Numbered from the stretch's first letter, positions 16,158 to 26,907 are shown. The stretch is 64,000 bases of DNA from Oricola cellulosilytica (GCF_019966575.1 NZ_JAINFK010000007.1:1-64000); one strand, 5' to 3'. Notes: a model not told the origin generated them from the letters alone. Made by a program: numbers and translations.

Positions 16158-17918
16158 CTATTCCGCGGAAACGGGAAGGGGCTCCGCCACGTTCTGGCGC
16201 TTGATGGCCGTCATTGCCTGATGCTGGCTCAGGAAGACCTTTCCCGTCAGGTGGTGGAAGAAATTCGAACGGCGCAGACGGTCCATGACCGGCCCCTTGA
16301 TCTCGCTGAGATGGAACCGCACGTCGAGCGCCTTCAGACGGTCATTGATCGCTTCCAGCGATTCGAGGGCGCTCATGTCGATCTCGTTGACCGCCGGACA
16401 CATCAGGATCACATCCGTCACGGCCGGACGGGCGGCGACCATGTCGTAGATCCGGTCCTCCAGATAACGCGCGTTGGCGAAGTAGAGGCTTTCGTCGACA
16501 CGCACGGCAAGGATGTTTTCGTCCGTCATGACCTCGTGGCGTCGAACATTCCGGTAGTGTTCGGTTCCGGGGACCTGGCCGACGACAGCCATATGCGGTT
16601 TCGACGTCCGGTAAAGATGGATCAGAACCGAGAGCGCAACGCCGATGGTGACGCCGATCTCGACGCCGAGACCGAGCGTCGCAAGAATGGTGGCCGAGAC
16701 GGCGGCGAAGTCCGCGCGGGAGTAGGTCCACGTCTTGCGCAGGATGGAAAAATCCACCAGCGACAGAACAGCGACGATGATGGTCGCCGCAAGCGTCGCC
16801 TGGGGCAGGTAGTAGAGCAGTGGCGTCAGGAACAGCGACGCCAGCAGCAGACCGATAGCGGTGAACGCGCCGGCGGCAGGGGTTGCGGCCCCGGCATCGA
16901 AATTGACGACCGATCGGGCAAATCCGCCCGTGACCGGGTAACCGCCTGAGAAGGCGCCGCCGATATTTGCCATGCCGAGCCCGATCAGTTCCTGATCCGG
17001 ATCGATCCGCTGGCGCTTCTTGGCGGCGAGTGTCTGGGCAACGGACACGGATTCGACGAATCCGATGATGGAAATGAGAACGGCCGAGCCGATCAGGCTG
17101 GCCCAGAGATCAGGCGAAAACGACGGTGCGGTGAGAGGTGGTAAGCCTTGCGGCACGGTTCCAACGGTTTTCACGCCCATCTCGTCGAGCGAGAACAGCC
17201 AGGCGATCAGGGTCGTAATGGCGACGACCGCAACGGGCCCCGCCTTCGACAGCACGTCGGCAAGACGCGGCCCCAGCCCCCATGCGATCAACAGGGGCTT
17301 CAACCCCTTGCGGACCCAGAAGAGAGCGGCTGCCGCGGGGACGCCGATCGCGACTGTGATCCAGTTGATCTGCGACAGGTTTTCCCAGAGTGATGCGACC
17401 AGTTCGACGAGGGTGTGTCCACTCGCCGGAACACCGAGGATGTGTTTCAGCTGGCTGGCAGCGATGATGATACCGGACGCCGTGATGAAGCCGGCAATGA
17501 CCGGATGGGAGAGGAAGTTGGCGAGAAACCCGAGACGGAAAAGCCCGAGCGCCACGAGGAAAGCACCGGACATGAATGCAAGCGTGATCGCGGCGGTGAT
17601 GTATTCGGGCGTCCCCTGTTCGGCGAGGTTGCCAACCGCAGCCGCCGTCATGAGCGACACGACGGCGACCGGACCGACGGCCAGCGCCCGGCTCGTTCCG
17701 AAAATCGCGTAGAGGATGATCGGGGCGATCGAGGCGTAAATGCCCATCTCCGCCGGGAGGCCCGCCAGCAGCGCATAGGCAAGCGACTGCGGGATGAGCA
17801 TGATCGTCACGATCACCGCCGCAAGCATGTCGCTGCCAAAGGTGGCACGGCCGTAATCCCGGCTCCACTCAAGAATGGGCAGGCGTTTCGCGACCGCGTT
17901 CCTCAGTCCGGTTTTCAT
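16158..17918 (-). CDS. SulP-family anion transporter with STAS domain
   Basis: Encodes 586 residues: ten or more membrane helices with the SulP start (AAVIVTIMLIPQSLAYALLA) and GTSRALAVGPVAV, then a cytoplasmic STAS domain over the last 130 residues (DESLYFANARYLED onward). SulP proteins carry sulfate, bicarbonate or other anions. As the last gene of the persulfide dioxygenase operon it may export the sulfite or sulfate formed, or import sulfate; direction cannot be read from sequence. The ATG at 17918 starts just before the first conserved segment; the frame is open further upstream, but those residues overlap the preceding gene. Confidence 0.88.
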   Translation of the reverse strand: MKTGLRNAVAKRLPILEWSRDYGRATFGSDMLAAVIVTIMLIPQSLAYALLAGLPAEMGIYASIAPIILYAIFGTSRALAVGPVAVVSLMTAAAVGNLAEQGTPEYITAAITLAFMSGAFLVALGLFRLGFLANFLSHPVIAGFITASGIIIAASQLKHILGVPASGHTLVELVASLWENLSQINWITVAIGVPAAAALFWVRKGLKPLLIAWGLGPRLADVLSKAGPVAVVAITTLIAWLFSLDEMGVKTVGTVPQGLPPLTAPSFSPDLWASLIGSAVLISIIGFVESVSVAQTLAAKKRQRIDPDQELIGLGMANIGGAFSGGYPVTGGFARSVVNFDAGAATPAAGAFTAIGLLLASLFLTPLLYYLPQATLAATIIVAVLSLVDFSILRKTWTYSRADFAAVSATILATLGLGVEIGVTIGVALSVLIHLYRTSKPHMAVVGQVPGTEHYRNVRRHEVMTDENILAVRVDESLYFANARYLEDRIYDMVAARPAVTDVILMCPAVNEIDMSALESLEAINDRLKALDVRFHLSEIKGPVMDRLRRSNFFHHLTGKVFLSQHQAMTAIKRQNVAEPLPVSAE

Positions 17919-17935
17919 GAATGGTTTTCTTGTGG

Positions 17936-18346
17936 CTAGGCGTTGTCGAGAAGGCCGGACATGTCGTATCCGGCGCGCGCAGTGCTCTCGCGCAGGCGGT
18001 CTTTCGGATCGCCTTCCATAAGCCTGGAGAGCGTCCACAGGGCAGTGGAACGGGTTCCGGTTCTGCAATATGCGAGGACGGGGCCGTCGCTCCTGCCGAT
18101 CGCGTCGGCAAACTGACGGGCGGCGGCGGGGCCTAGCGTGGCCCCTGTCACCGGCAGGAAAACAGCTTCCATGCCGGCTTCCCGGGCCTGCTCGGCGATC
18201 TCCTCGAAGCGCGGCTGACCGGGCGCTTCGCCGTCCGGCCGGTTGCAGATGAGGGTGGTGAAACCGCGTCTTGCGATTTCACCGATTTCGCCGGGGGCGA
18301 CCTGACCGGATACGGAGACCCTGTCGTCGAGGGGTTTGAGGTCCAT
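17936..18346 (-). CDS. DSP-like phosphatase / sulfurtransferase domain protein (TIGR01244, Blh N-terminal type)
   Basis: Encodes 136 residues. It has the dual-specificity-phosphatase-like loop AYCRTGTRS with Cys94 and Arg100, and the family's early SGQVAPGEIGEIA segment. In many bacteria this domain is fused to a persulfide dioxygenase as Blh (beta-lactamase-hydrolase-like protein) in bigR operons; here it is a separate gene 14 bases after the dioxygenase. A role in sulfur transfer to or from thiols is likely. The start at 18346 has GGAGA upstream. Confidence 0.82.
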   Translation of the reverse strand: MDLKPLDDRVSVSGQVAPGEIGEIARRGFTTLICNRPDGEAPGQPRFEEIAEQAREAGMEAVFLPVTGATLGPAAARQFADAIGRSDGPVLAYCRTGTRSTALWTLSRLMEGDPKDRLRESTARAGYDMSGLLDNA

Positions 18347-18360
18347 GACGCGATCTCCGC

Positions 18361-19245
18361 TCACAGTCCGTTGACCGGAACCTTGAGCATCGGCTTCCCG
18401 TCCTTGTCGGTCGGAACCTCGCCGGCGCGCATGTTCACCTGGAGCGACGGGATAATCAGCTTGGGCATGGCCAGCGTGGCGTCGCGTTCGGTGCGCATCT
18501 TGACGAACTCTTCCTTCGTCTTGCCCGCGCCGACATGGATGTTGTGCGCCTTCTCGTCTCCGACCGTGGTCTCCCACTGGATGTCACGGCCGTTCGGCCC
18601 GTAGTCGTGGCACATGAACAGACGCATGTCGTCGGGCAGCGAAAGCACCTTCTGGATGGAATCGTACAATTCGCCGGCATCGCCGCCGGGGAAGTCGGCG
18701 CGCGCCGAGCCGCCGTCCGGCATGAACAGCGTGTCGCCGACGAATGCCGCGTCGCCGATCACATGGGTCATGCAGGCCGGCGTGTGGCCGGGCGTGTAGA
18801 TGGCGAACGCCTCCAGATTGCCGATATTGTAGGTGTCGCCGTCCTTGAACAGGGCGTCGAACTGCGATCCGTCGCGCTGGAACTCGGTGCCTTCGTTGAA
18901 GACCTTCCCGAAGGTGTCCTGGACGACCATGATCTTGTCGCCGATGCCGATCTTGCCGCCGAGCTTATCCTGGATATAGGGCGCGGCGGACAGGTGGTCG
19001 GCGTGGACGTGGGTCTCGATGATCCACTCCAGCTTGAGACCGTTCGAGCGGACATACTCGATGAGTTCATCGGCATGGTCGTAGGTGATGCGGCCGGCGG
19101 CATAGTCGATGTCCATGACGGAATCGATGATCGCGCAGGCGTCGCTGGACGGATCCTTCACGCAGTAGCTGATGGTGTTGGTCGCCGGATCGAAGAACGC
19201 CTTCACGTCCGGCTTGACGTTCATGTTGACGGGATATTCCGACAT
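18361..19245 (-). CDS. Persulfide dioxygenase, ETHE1/Blh-type MBL-fold protein
   Basis: Encodes 294 residues with no signal peptide, so it acts in the cytoplasm. The metal site is HVHADH (residues 79-84), with further ligands in GHTPACMTH and FVGDTLF, as in ETHE1-type iron enzymes that oxidise glutathione persulfide to sulfite. The C-terminal extension (after VGDEKAHN) is typical of the Blh branch. It is downstream of the two half YeeE/YedE genes and upstream of the DSP-like gene, which is the BigR-regulated set known from Xylella and Agrobacterium. GGAG precedes the start. Confidence 0.88.
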   Translation of the reverse strand: MSEYPVNMNVKPDVKAFFDPATNTISYCVKDPSSDACAIIDSVMDIDYAAGRITYDHADELIEYVRSNGLKLEWIIETHVHADHLSAAPYIQDKLGGKIGIGDKIMVVQDTFGKVFNEGTEFQRDGSQFDALFKDGDTYNIGNLEAFAIYTPGHTPACMTHVIGDAAFVGDTLFMPDGGSARADFPGGDAGELYDSIQKVLSLPDDMRLFMCHDYGPNGRDIQWETTVGDEKAHNIHVGAGKTKEEFVKMRTERDATLAMPKLIIPSLQVNMRAGEVPTDKDGKPMLKVPVNGL

Positions 19246-19275
19246 GTCTCGTCTCCTTTGAAATGATCGTGAAAT

Positions 19276-19710
19276 TTACGCAGCGGCCGGCTTCAGAATT
19301 GTCATCTGAAGCGTCCGCGCGATGACGATGCCGCCGATCATCGCAGCGACGAAGATGAACGTCTGCGAATAACCCAGGCCCAGCGCCGGTATGGCGCCGC
19401 CCGGGCAGAAACCGGCGATGCCCCAGCCGACGCCGAACAGCGCGGAGCCGCCGACGAGGCGTGCGTCGATGACCTTGCTGGTCGGGACAATGAACGACTT
19501 GTCAAGCAGCGGCGCGGCGCGCGCGCCGAAGACGAGCCGGTAGCCGATGGCCGTGGTCACGAGCGCGCCGCCCATGACGAAGATCAGGCTCGGGTCCCAG
19601 GTTCCGGCGATGTCGAAGAAGTTCAGGACCTTCGCCGGGTTGGCCATGCCGGAGATGGCGATGCCGACACCGAAAATCATGCCGATGAGAAGTGCTGAGA
19701 AGATACGCAT
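19276..19710 (-). CDS. Half-size YeeE/YedE membrane protein (DUF6691 type)
   Basis: Encodes 144 residues in about four helices. Its FCPGGAIPALG motif (second half signature, Cys in GIAGFCPGGAI) matches the C-terminal half of full-length YeeE/YedE proteins. It starts 2 bases after the stop of the other half-gene, with GGAGGCATC upstream, so the two are made together and probably form a two-subunit sulfur transporter. Such pairs are common in BigR and SqrR operons. Confidence 0.85.
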   Translation of the reverse strand: MRIFSALLIGMIFGVGIAISGMANPAKVLNFFDIAGTWDPSLIFVMGGALVTTAIGYRLVFGARAAPLLDKSFIVPTSKVIDARLVGGSALFGVGWGIAGFCPGGAIPALGLGYSQTFIFVAAMIGGIVIARTLQMTILKPAAA

Positions 19711-19712
19711 GG

Positions 19713-20141
19713 TCAGATGCCTCCAAGGACGTGGCGAACCACGAACACGGTTACGAAGGTGGCGAGCATGAAGACAATCGTCGCCGTGATGGAGCGGGGC
19801 GAGAGGCGGGCCATGCCGCAGACGCCGTGGCCGCTGGTGCAGCCGGAGCCGAAGAAGACACCGATGCCGACAATCAGCCCGCCAAGGATCAGGGCGAATG
19901 TCGAGACCGGGACGGCGAAGGGAATTTCCCCGCCGGCGACGATATAGAGTGCGGGCGCAACGATCGCTCCCGCGAGAAATGCGGCGCGCCAGGGCCAGTC
20001 GCTCGAAAGCGGCGGGATGACACCGGCCAGGATGCCGGTCATGCCGGCGATGCGGCCATGGAATGCCATGAGCAGCGTGGCGGCGAGGCCGATCAGAACG
20101 CCGCCGCCAAGCGACAGGAGAGGGGTGAATTCAGTTTCCAT
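19713..20141 (-). CDS. Half-size YeeE/YedE membrane protein
   Basis: Encodes 142 residues, hydrophobic, with SGCTSGHGVCGMARLS near the C terminus (two conserved Cys) and a GRIAGMTGIL segment early. It corresponds to the N-terminal half of a YeeE/YedE transporter and pairs with the next gene. The ATG at 20141 is taken as start with AAGG 9 bases upstream; a TTG three codons earlier overlaps the DUF2892 stop and is possible. Confidence 0.84.
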   Translation of the reverse strand: METEFTPLLSLGGGVLIGLAATLLMAFHGRIAGMTGILAGVIPPLSSDWPWRAAFLAGAIVAPALYIVAGGEIPFAVPVSTFALILGGLIVGIGVFFGSGCTSGHGVCGMARLSPRSITATIVFMLATFVTVFVVRHVLGGI

Positions 20142-20142
20142 T

Positions 20143-20364
20143 TCAGTCAACCTTGCATGTGCTGATGCCGAAGAGACGGTAGAGCGGGCATACGCGCAGG
20201 ACTGCCGTCCCTATCAGGATAATACCGATCAGCGGGATGCCCCAGCGCATGACCGGATTTTCGAACACTAGAGTCGGGAAGATATAGGGAAGCGCCACGA
20301 GCAACGTCCCCGCAACGAGGCGGACGATGCGATCGAGCGTACCGACATTCGCGATTTTCAACAC
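20143..20364 (-). CDS. DUF2892 (YgaP-like) inner membrane protein
   Basis: Encodes 73 residues from GTG 20364, with GGAGA 6 bases upstream. It opens with KIANVGTLDRIVRLVAG, has two membrane helices and ends in VCPLYRLFGISTCKVD; the CP-Y-G-STC tail is the DUF2892 signature. The C-terminal membrane part of the E. coli rhodanese YgaP has the same domain. It is the first gene of the operon facing bigR and may help move sulfane sulfur or thiocyanate-like products at the membrane. Confidence 0.8.
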   Translation of the reverse strand: MLKIANVGTLDRIVRLVAGTLLVALPYIFPTLVFENPVMRWGIPLIGIILIGTAVLRVCPLYRLFGISTCKVD

Positions 20365-20402
20365 CGGGATTCTCCAGCTTGCGGTTCGATGGAGGCACAC
20401 AT

Positions 20403-20436
20403 ATATTTGCGGTCACAAATATTCAAGAGATCGAAT
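20403..20436. promoter_or_regulatory. Double operator of the BigR-like repressor
   Basis: Two adjacent sites fill the 79-base divergent region. One is ATATTTG-N6-CAAATAT (20403-20422), a perfect inverted repeat. The other is ATTC-AAGAGATC-GAAT (20421-20436), a perfect match to the SqrR-type ATTC-N8-GAAT. The sites overlap by two bases and lie just before bigR, so autoregulation with the divergent operon is likely. Confidence 0.7.
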
Positions 20437-20443
20437 ATAACAA

Positions 20444-20740
20444 ATGATGGACATGACCGAACTTGAAGAGAAGGTCCTCGATGCGTCGCGCCTGCTGGAG
20501 ATGATGGCGCATCATCAGCGCCTGCGAATCCTGTGCCTGCTCATGGAAGGAGAGCGCAGCGTACTGAGCCTGGCGGCCGCGACGGGACTGACCCAGCCGG
20601 CAATCTCTCATCATCTCAAAAAGCTGCGGGACGCCGATTTCGTAAAGACCCGACGGGACGCCCAAACAATCTACTATTCACTGCAGGGCGGGGAGGTCGA
20701 AGCGGTTCTCCGAACCCTTCACGGCCTCTACTGCGCCTGA
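20444..20740 (+). CDS. bigR: ArsR-family persulfide-responsive repressor, BigR/SqrR-like
   Basis: Encodes 98 residues of winged-helix ArsR protein: recognition helix LTQPAISHHLKKLR (49-62) and wing RDAQTIYYSL. Cys31 in RILCLLMEG and Cys97 at the penultimate residue correspond to the BigR/SqrR redox pair and have the same 66-residue spacing as in the SoxR here. It faces the DUF2892-YeeE-PDO-SulP operon, as BigR does in Xylella and Agrobacterium. A second ATG three codons in is an alternative start; no strong ribosome site is visible for either. Confidence 0.88.
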   Translation: MMDMTELEEKVLDASRLLEMMAHHQRLRILCLLMEGERSVLSLAAATGLTQPAISHHLKKLRDADFVKTRRDAQTIYYSLQGGEVEAVLRTLHGLYCA

Positions 20741-20749
20741 GGAAATCCC

Positions 20750-21670
20750 TCACGCTTGCCGCGTGGCAATGCGCCGGACAATCGTGGCGAGGAGTTCGGC
20801 GCCAGGCGAAAGTTGCGCGTCCGCACGCACATTCAGACCTACGGAGCCGAGCGTCGACGCCGTATCGATCGCGAGCACCGAGAATTCGCCACTGGCGATT
20901 TCCGATGCGACAACCCCATGGGAAATGACCCAGATCGCGTCTTTCCGTCGGAGGAAGGCGCGGCCGAATGAATCCGAAACGGTCTCGATCGCGCGTTCAG
21001 GAAACGGCAGCCCCTGTTCGATGAACATGCGCTCGACGAAAGGCCGGATGATCGAAGCGCCGGTCGGCACCATTACCGGATATGCACGCAAATCCTCCGC
21101 GGTAATTCGGTTTCGTCCCGCCAGTGGGTGGCCGGCCCGGACGACGAAGACCACTTTCTCGCGATAGAGCGGTTCGAAGAGAAGCCCCTGCATCGTCTCG
21201 GGAGACGGCAGACGGCCGATCACCATGTCGAGTTCGCCGTTGCGCAACTGATTCAGCAGAATGCGGTTCTCGCCGGTTACGATCGACAGCCGGTTTTGCG
21301 TGCCACTTTCCAGATACTCGGCCACCGCATCCGGCATGATTGAGACGGACACGGTCGGAAGAGCCCCGACGCGGACCACCGGACCGTCGAGTTCGGTGAG
21401 CTGTTCGAGAGCCGTAAGACCGCGGCGCGCTGCTGCAAGACTACGCCCCGCATGCCGCAGGAAAACCTCGCCATGCGGCGTGATGCGGATCCCGCGCCCC
21501 TCCCTGGCGACAAGCGCCTTCCCGCAAATCGCCTCCAACTCCCGGATGGTGCGTGTCACTGAAGGCTGGGTGAGGTTCAAGCTCTCGGCCGCGCGGCTGA
21601 CGCTGTTATGGCGGGCGACTTCCATCAACGTCTCCAGGTGTCTGAAGCGAATGCGTGAAATTTCGTTCAT
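20750..21670 (-). CDS. pcaQ: LysR-type activator PcaQ
   Basis: Encodes 306 residues: an N-terminal LysR helix-turn-helix (RHLETLMEVARHNSVSRAAE onward) and an effector domain with IVTGENRILLNQLRNGELD. PcaQ activates pcaDCHGB in response to beta-carboxy-cis,cis-muconate or its lactone. It is divergent from pcaD with an 83-base shared region, the classical Agrobacterium and Sinorhizobium arrangement. The ATG at 21670 begins at the expected distance from the HTH; a longer in-frame start would overlap the promoter. Confidence 0.9.
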   Translation of the reverse strand: MNEISRIRFRHLETLMEVARHNSVSRAAESLNLTQPSVTRTIRELEAICGKALVAREGRGIRITPHGEVFLRHAGRSLAAARRGLTALEQLTELDGPVVRVGALPTVSVSIMPDAVAEYLESGTQNRLSIVTGENRILLNQLRNGELDMVIGRLPSPETMQGLLFEPLYREKVVFVVRAGHPLAGRNRITAEDLRAYPVMVPTGASIIRPFVERMFIEQGLPFPERAIETVSDSFGRAFLRRKDAIWVISHGVVASEIASGEFSVLAIDTASTLGSVGLNVRADAQLSPGAELLATIVRRIATRQA

Positions 21671-21753
21671 ATCGTTTCCGCTATGAATCAGAGCCGAGAA
21701 CTCATTATTAAGTCCCAACTGGATATGCGATACTTGCTATCGGAGGAAGGCTT

Positions 21754-22563
21754 TTGCAGTTCGTCAGCCTGAACGGCGTCACCATTCATTATCAGATCAT
21801 CGGCGCTCCTGAAGGCAAGCCGCTGCTCGTGTTCGCCAATTCGCTTGGAACCGATTTCAGGATCTGGCGCGATGTCATCGTCCGGCTCGCCGGGGATTTT
21901 GCGATCGTGACTTATGACAAGCGCGGCCACGGACTGTCCGATATCGGTGAGACGCCCTATTCGATGGATGACCATGTGACCGATCTGGAGGCGCTGCTCG
22001 ACCATCTCGGCGTGAGAAATGCAATTGTCTGCGGGTTGTCGGTGGGCGGGCTGATTGCGCAGGGCCTGTATGCCCGGCGGCGTGATCTCGTCCGAGCGCT
22101 CATTCTTTGCGACACGGCGCACAAGATCGGCACCGACGAACTCTGGAACGCCCGCATCCAAGCGGTGAGGGAAGGGGGGATCGAGGCGATCGCGGACGGC
22201 GTGCTGGAGCGCTGGTTCACCGCCAAGTTCCGTGCAGCCGACAATCCCGACTTCGCAGGCTATCGCAACATGCTGGTTCGCACGCCGGTCGATGGCTACG
22301 CGGCTACCTCCGTTGCGATCCGCGATACGGACTATACGGAGCAGGCCCGGCAGATCGGTGTTCCTGCAATCTGCATCGTCGGCGAGGACGACAAGGCGAC
22401 GCCGCCCGACCTGATGCTCGAAACGGCGAAGCTCATTCCGGCCGCCCGCTACGAGGTCATTGCCAAGGCGGGACATCTGCCCTGCATCGAGCAACCGGAG
22501 ATGCTGGTCGACATCATGCGCGCTTTCATCGCGGACATGGAACGGGGAGGGGCCGATGACTGA
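21754..22563 (+). CDS. pcaD: 3-oxoadipate enol-lactonase PcaD
   Basis: Encodes 269 residues of alpha/beta hydrolase: oxyanion region near FANSLGTD, nucleophile Ser96 in CGLSVGG, acid in VGEDDKATPP and His in KAGHLPCIEQPE. It hydrolyses 3-oxoadipate enol-lactone to 3-oxoadipate. The start is TTG 21754 after AGGAAGGC. It is the first gene of the pcaQ-activated operon, and pcaC overlaps its end by 8 bases. Confidence 0.92.
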   Translation: MQFVSLNGVTIHYQIIGAPEGKPLLVFANSLGTDFRIWRDVIVRLAGDFAIVTYDKRGHGLSDIGETPYSMDDHVTDLEALLDHLGVRNAIVCGLSVGGLIAQGLYARRRDLVRALILCDTAHKIGTDELWNARIQAVREGGIEAIADGVLERWFTAKFRAADNPDFAGYRNMLVRTPVDGYAATSVAIRDTDYTEQARQIGVPAICIVGEDDKATPPDLMLETAKLIPAARYEVIAKAGHLPCIEQPEMLVDIMRAFIADMERGGADD

Positions 22564-22972
22564 TTCCGAGCATGAGTCAGATGGTCGTGAACGCGGCATG
22601 CAAACGCGCAGGGAGGTTCTTGGCTCGCCACATGTCGATGCGGCGATCGCAGCCACGACCGACTTCGACGAGGCTTTCCAGGCTCTGATCACCGAGGCAG
22701 CCTGGGGGAGGGTCTGGTCGCGACCCCAATGGCCGCGCCGTGACCGGTCGATTGTCACCCTGGCGCTGCTGGCCGCGCTGGGACACGACGAGGAACTGGC
22801 GATGCATATCCGGGCGACGGCGCGCACGGGCGCGAGCCGTGAAGACATATGCGAGGCATTTCTGCACGTGGCAATTTATGCCGGCGTGCCCGCCGCAAAT
22901 CGCGCCTTCAAAATCGCGAAGAAAACCTTCGACGAGATGGATGGCAGCGACATCGGAAAGGCCTGGACATGA
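22556..22972 (+). CDS. pcaC: 4-carboxymuconolactone decarboxylase PcaC
   Basis: Encodes 138 residues of the carboxymuconolactone decarboxylase family, with [23 protein letters not shown] in two parts and the C-terminal [15 protein letters not shown] segment that is diagnostic for PcaC. It converts gamma-carboxymuconolactone to 3-oxoadipate enol-lactone, the substrate of PcaD. The start overlaps pcaD and the stop overlaps pcaH (ATGA). Confidence 0.92.
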   Translation: MTDSEHESDGRERGMQTRREVLGSPHVDAAIAATTDFDEAFQALITEAAWGRVWSRPQWPRRDRSIVTLALLAALGHDEELAMHIRATARTGASREDICEAFLHVAIYAGVPAANRAFKIAKKTFDEMDGSDIGKAWT

Positions 22973-23700
22973 CGCAGGACGCAGGGGCGTTCTTTCCGCG
23001 CGATCTGGCCTGGCATCCGAAGGCCTACGCGCCCGAATACAAGACGTCCGTGCTGCGCTCGCCTTCACGGGCGCTGGTGTCGCTGCCGAGCACGCTGGGC
23101 GATACGACGGGCCCCGTCTTCGGGCAGAACATGATCGGCGAACTCGACAACGACCTGATCCTGAACTTCGCCCGGCCCGGGGAACTGCCGATCGGCGAAC
23201 GGATCATCCTGCACGGTCATGTCATCGACGAGAACGCGAAGCCGGTTCCCCGCACCCTGGTGGAGATCTGGCAGGCGAATTCAGGCGGGCGATACCGGCA
23301 CAAGAAGGACGGTTACCTGGCGCCACTCGATCCGAACTTCGGCGGGTTCGGCCGCACTCTGACGGACGACGACGGACGCTTCCGGTTTCGCACGATCAAG
23401 CCCGGTCCGTATCCATGGCCTAACAATGCCAACGACTGGCGGCCTTCCCACATCCACTTCTCCGTGTTCGGTTCGGGCTTCGCGCAGCGGCTCATCAGCC
23501 AGCTCTATTTCGAGGGCGATCCGCATATCCGGCTCTGTCCCATCGTCAACACGATCAAGGATCCGGCGGCGATCGAACAACTCACAGCGAAGCTCGACAT
23601 GAACAACACCATTCCGATGGATGCACGCGCTTACCGTCTCGATATTGTGCTACGCGGCCGGCGCTCGACGATGTTCGAGAATCGCCCGGAGGGGAACTGA
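22969..23700 (+). CDS. pcaH: Protocatechuate 3,4-dioxygenase beta chain
   Basis: Encodes 243 residues. The ferric site is visible: Tyr109 in GGRYRHK, Tyr148 in GPYPW, and His161 and His163 in [11 protein letters not shown]. With PcaG it cleaves protocatechuate at the 3,4 bond to beta-carboxy-cis,cis-muconate. The ATGA overlap with pcaC and the TGATG overlap with pcaG show strict coupling of the operon. Confidence 0.95.
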   Translation: MTQDAGAFFPRDLAWHPKAYAPEYKTSVLRSPSRALVSLPSTLGDTTGPVFGQNMIGELDNDLILNFARPGELPIGERIILHGHVIDENAKPVPRTLVEIWQANSGGRYRHKKDGYLAPLDPNFGGFGRTLTDDDGRFRFRTIKPGPYPWPNNANDWRPSHIHFSVFGSGFAQRLISQLYFEGDPHIRLCPIVNTIKDPAAIEQLTAKLDMNNTIPMDARAYRLDIVLRGRRSTMFENRPEGN

Positions 23701-24314
23701 TGGTTCCGTTTCCCGGAAATCTGAAGGAAAGCCCGTCGCAGACAGCGGGCCCTTACGTCCATATCGGCTGTACACCGAACGCTGTCGGGATCGGCGGTCC
23801 TTACGGGGAGGATGCCGGCGCGCGACTGGTGAACGACAAAACAAAAGGGGACCGTATATCGATCACCGGACGTGTCATCGACGGCGCGAACGCACCCCTG
23901 CGCGATGCGATGATCGAGATATGGCAGGCGGATGCCGACGGGCTCTTCAACAGCCCGCTCGAGAAGCGCGGTGCCGCCGACACGAATTTCCGTGGTTGGG
24001 GGCGGCAGGCGGCGGACGGCGAGTCGGGCCAATTCCGGTTTGAGACAGTCATGCCGGGCCAAGTGCCATTCGCCGCCGATCGGATGCAGGCTCCGCATGC
24101 GCAGTTCTGGATCGTTGCGCGCGGTATCAATCTGGGCCTCCACACTCGCATGTATTTTCCCGACGAGGCGGACGCCAACGCGGCCGATCCAGTGCTGCAG
24201 CGGATCGAGCCGCGCTGGCGTGTCGCGACGCTGATCGCCTCGGGCGCACGGCCGAACTACACCTTCGACATCCGCCTGCAGGGCGAAAACGAGACCGTTT
24301 TCTTCGATGTCTAG
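23700..24314 (+). CDS. pcaG: Protocatechuate 3,4-dioxygenase alpha chain
   Basis: Encodes 204 residues. It starts with the typical ESPSQTAGPYVHIGC and carries the dioxygenase fold (EIWQADADG, FRGWGR, APHAQFWIVARG) without the full set of iron ligands, as expected for the structural alpha chain. Its ATG shares a base with the pcaH stop. It completes the PcaGH complex. Confidence 0.94.
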   Translation: MVPFPGNLKESPSQTAGPYVHIGCTPNAVGIGGPYGEDAGARLVNDKTKGDRISITGRVIDGANAPLRDAMIEIWQADADGLFNSPLEKRGAADTNFRGWGRQAADGESGQFRFETVMPGQVPFAADRMQAPHAQFWIVARGINLGLHTRMYFPDEADANAADPVLQRIEPRWRVATLIASGARPNYTFDIRLQGENETVFFDV

Positions 24315-24356
24315 GATCGCCTGTGCTCCCATTTGGCGAAGGGGCTAGTCCAGCAG

Positions 24357-26614
<2,258 letters not shown>

Positions 26615-26907
26615 AACTGCCTTCCCAAAACCAACCTATTTGACCTTGGGTTATAGCAAGATTTGGTAGTGCTGCTTAACCCTGTCTTATACTTTCAAAT
26701 CTTAGCTGGCAGGTGAAGATACCAGGGCTGTGCGCCCGGTATATTTACCGACATGACGTCGTTTCCCCTTTGTTGCGTGTCCAACAATAACGACGGCCTC
26801 ATGCTTTCACTTTTCTTTTCATTACTGTCCACGCGAACGGATTCGGCCTTGGGGGGCCGGAGAGGCCTCCGTCGCGCGTGGCGCAATGTTCCAACTGGAG
26901 GGGCTCG

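Noticed and set aside
21671-21753. Search for the known PcaQ box (ATAACC-N4-GGTTAA) between pcaQ and pcaD
   Set aside because: No close match is seen; the regulator call rests on protein sequence and gene order only.
26695-26886. 63-codon minus-strand frame before the chemoreceptor gene
   Set aside because: No ribosome site, no domain, and it covers the likely promoter region.
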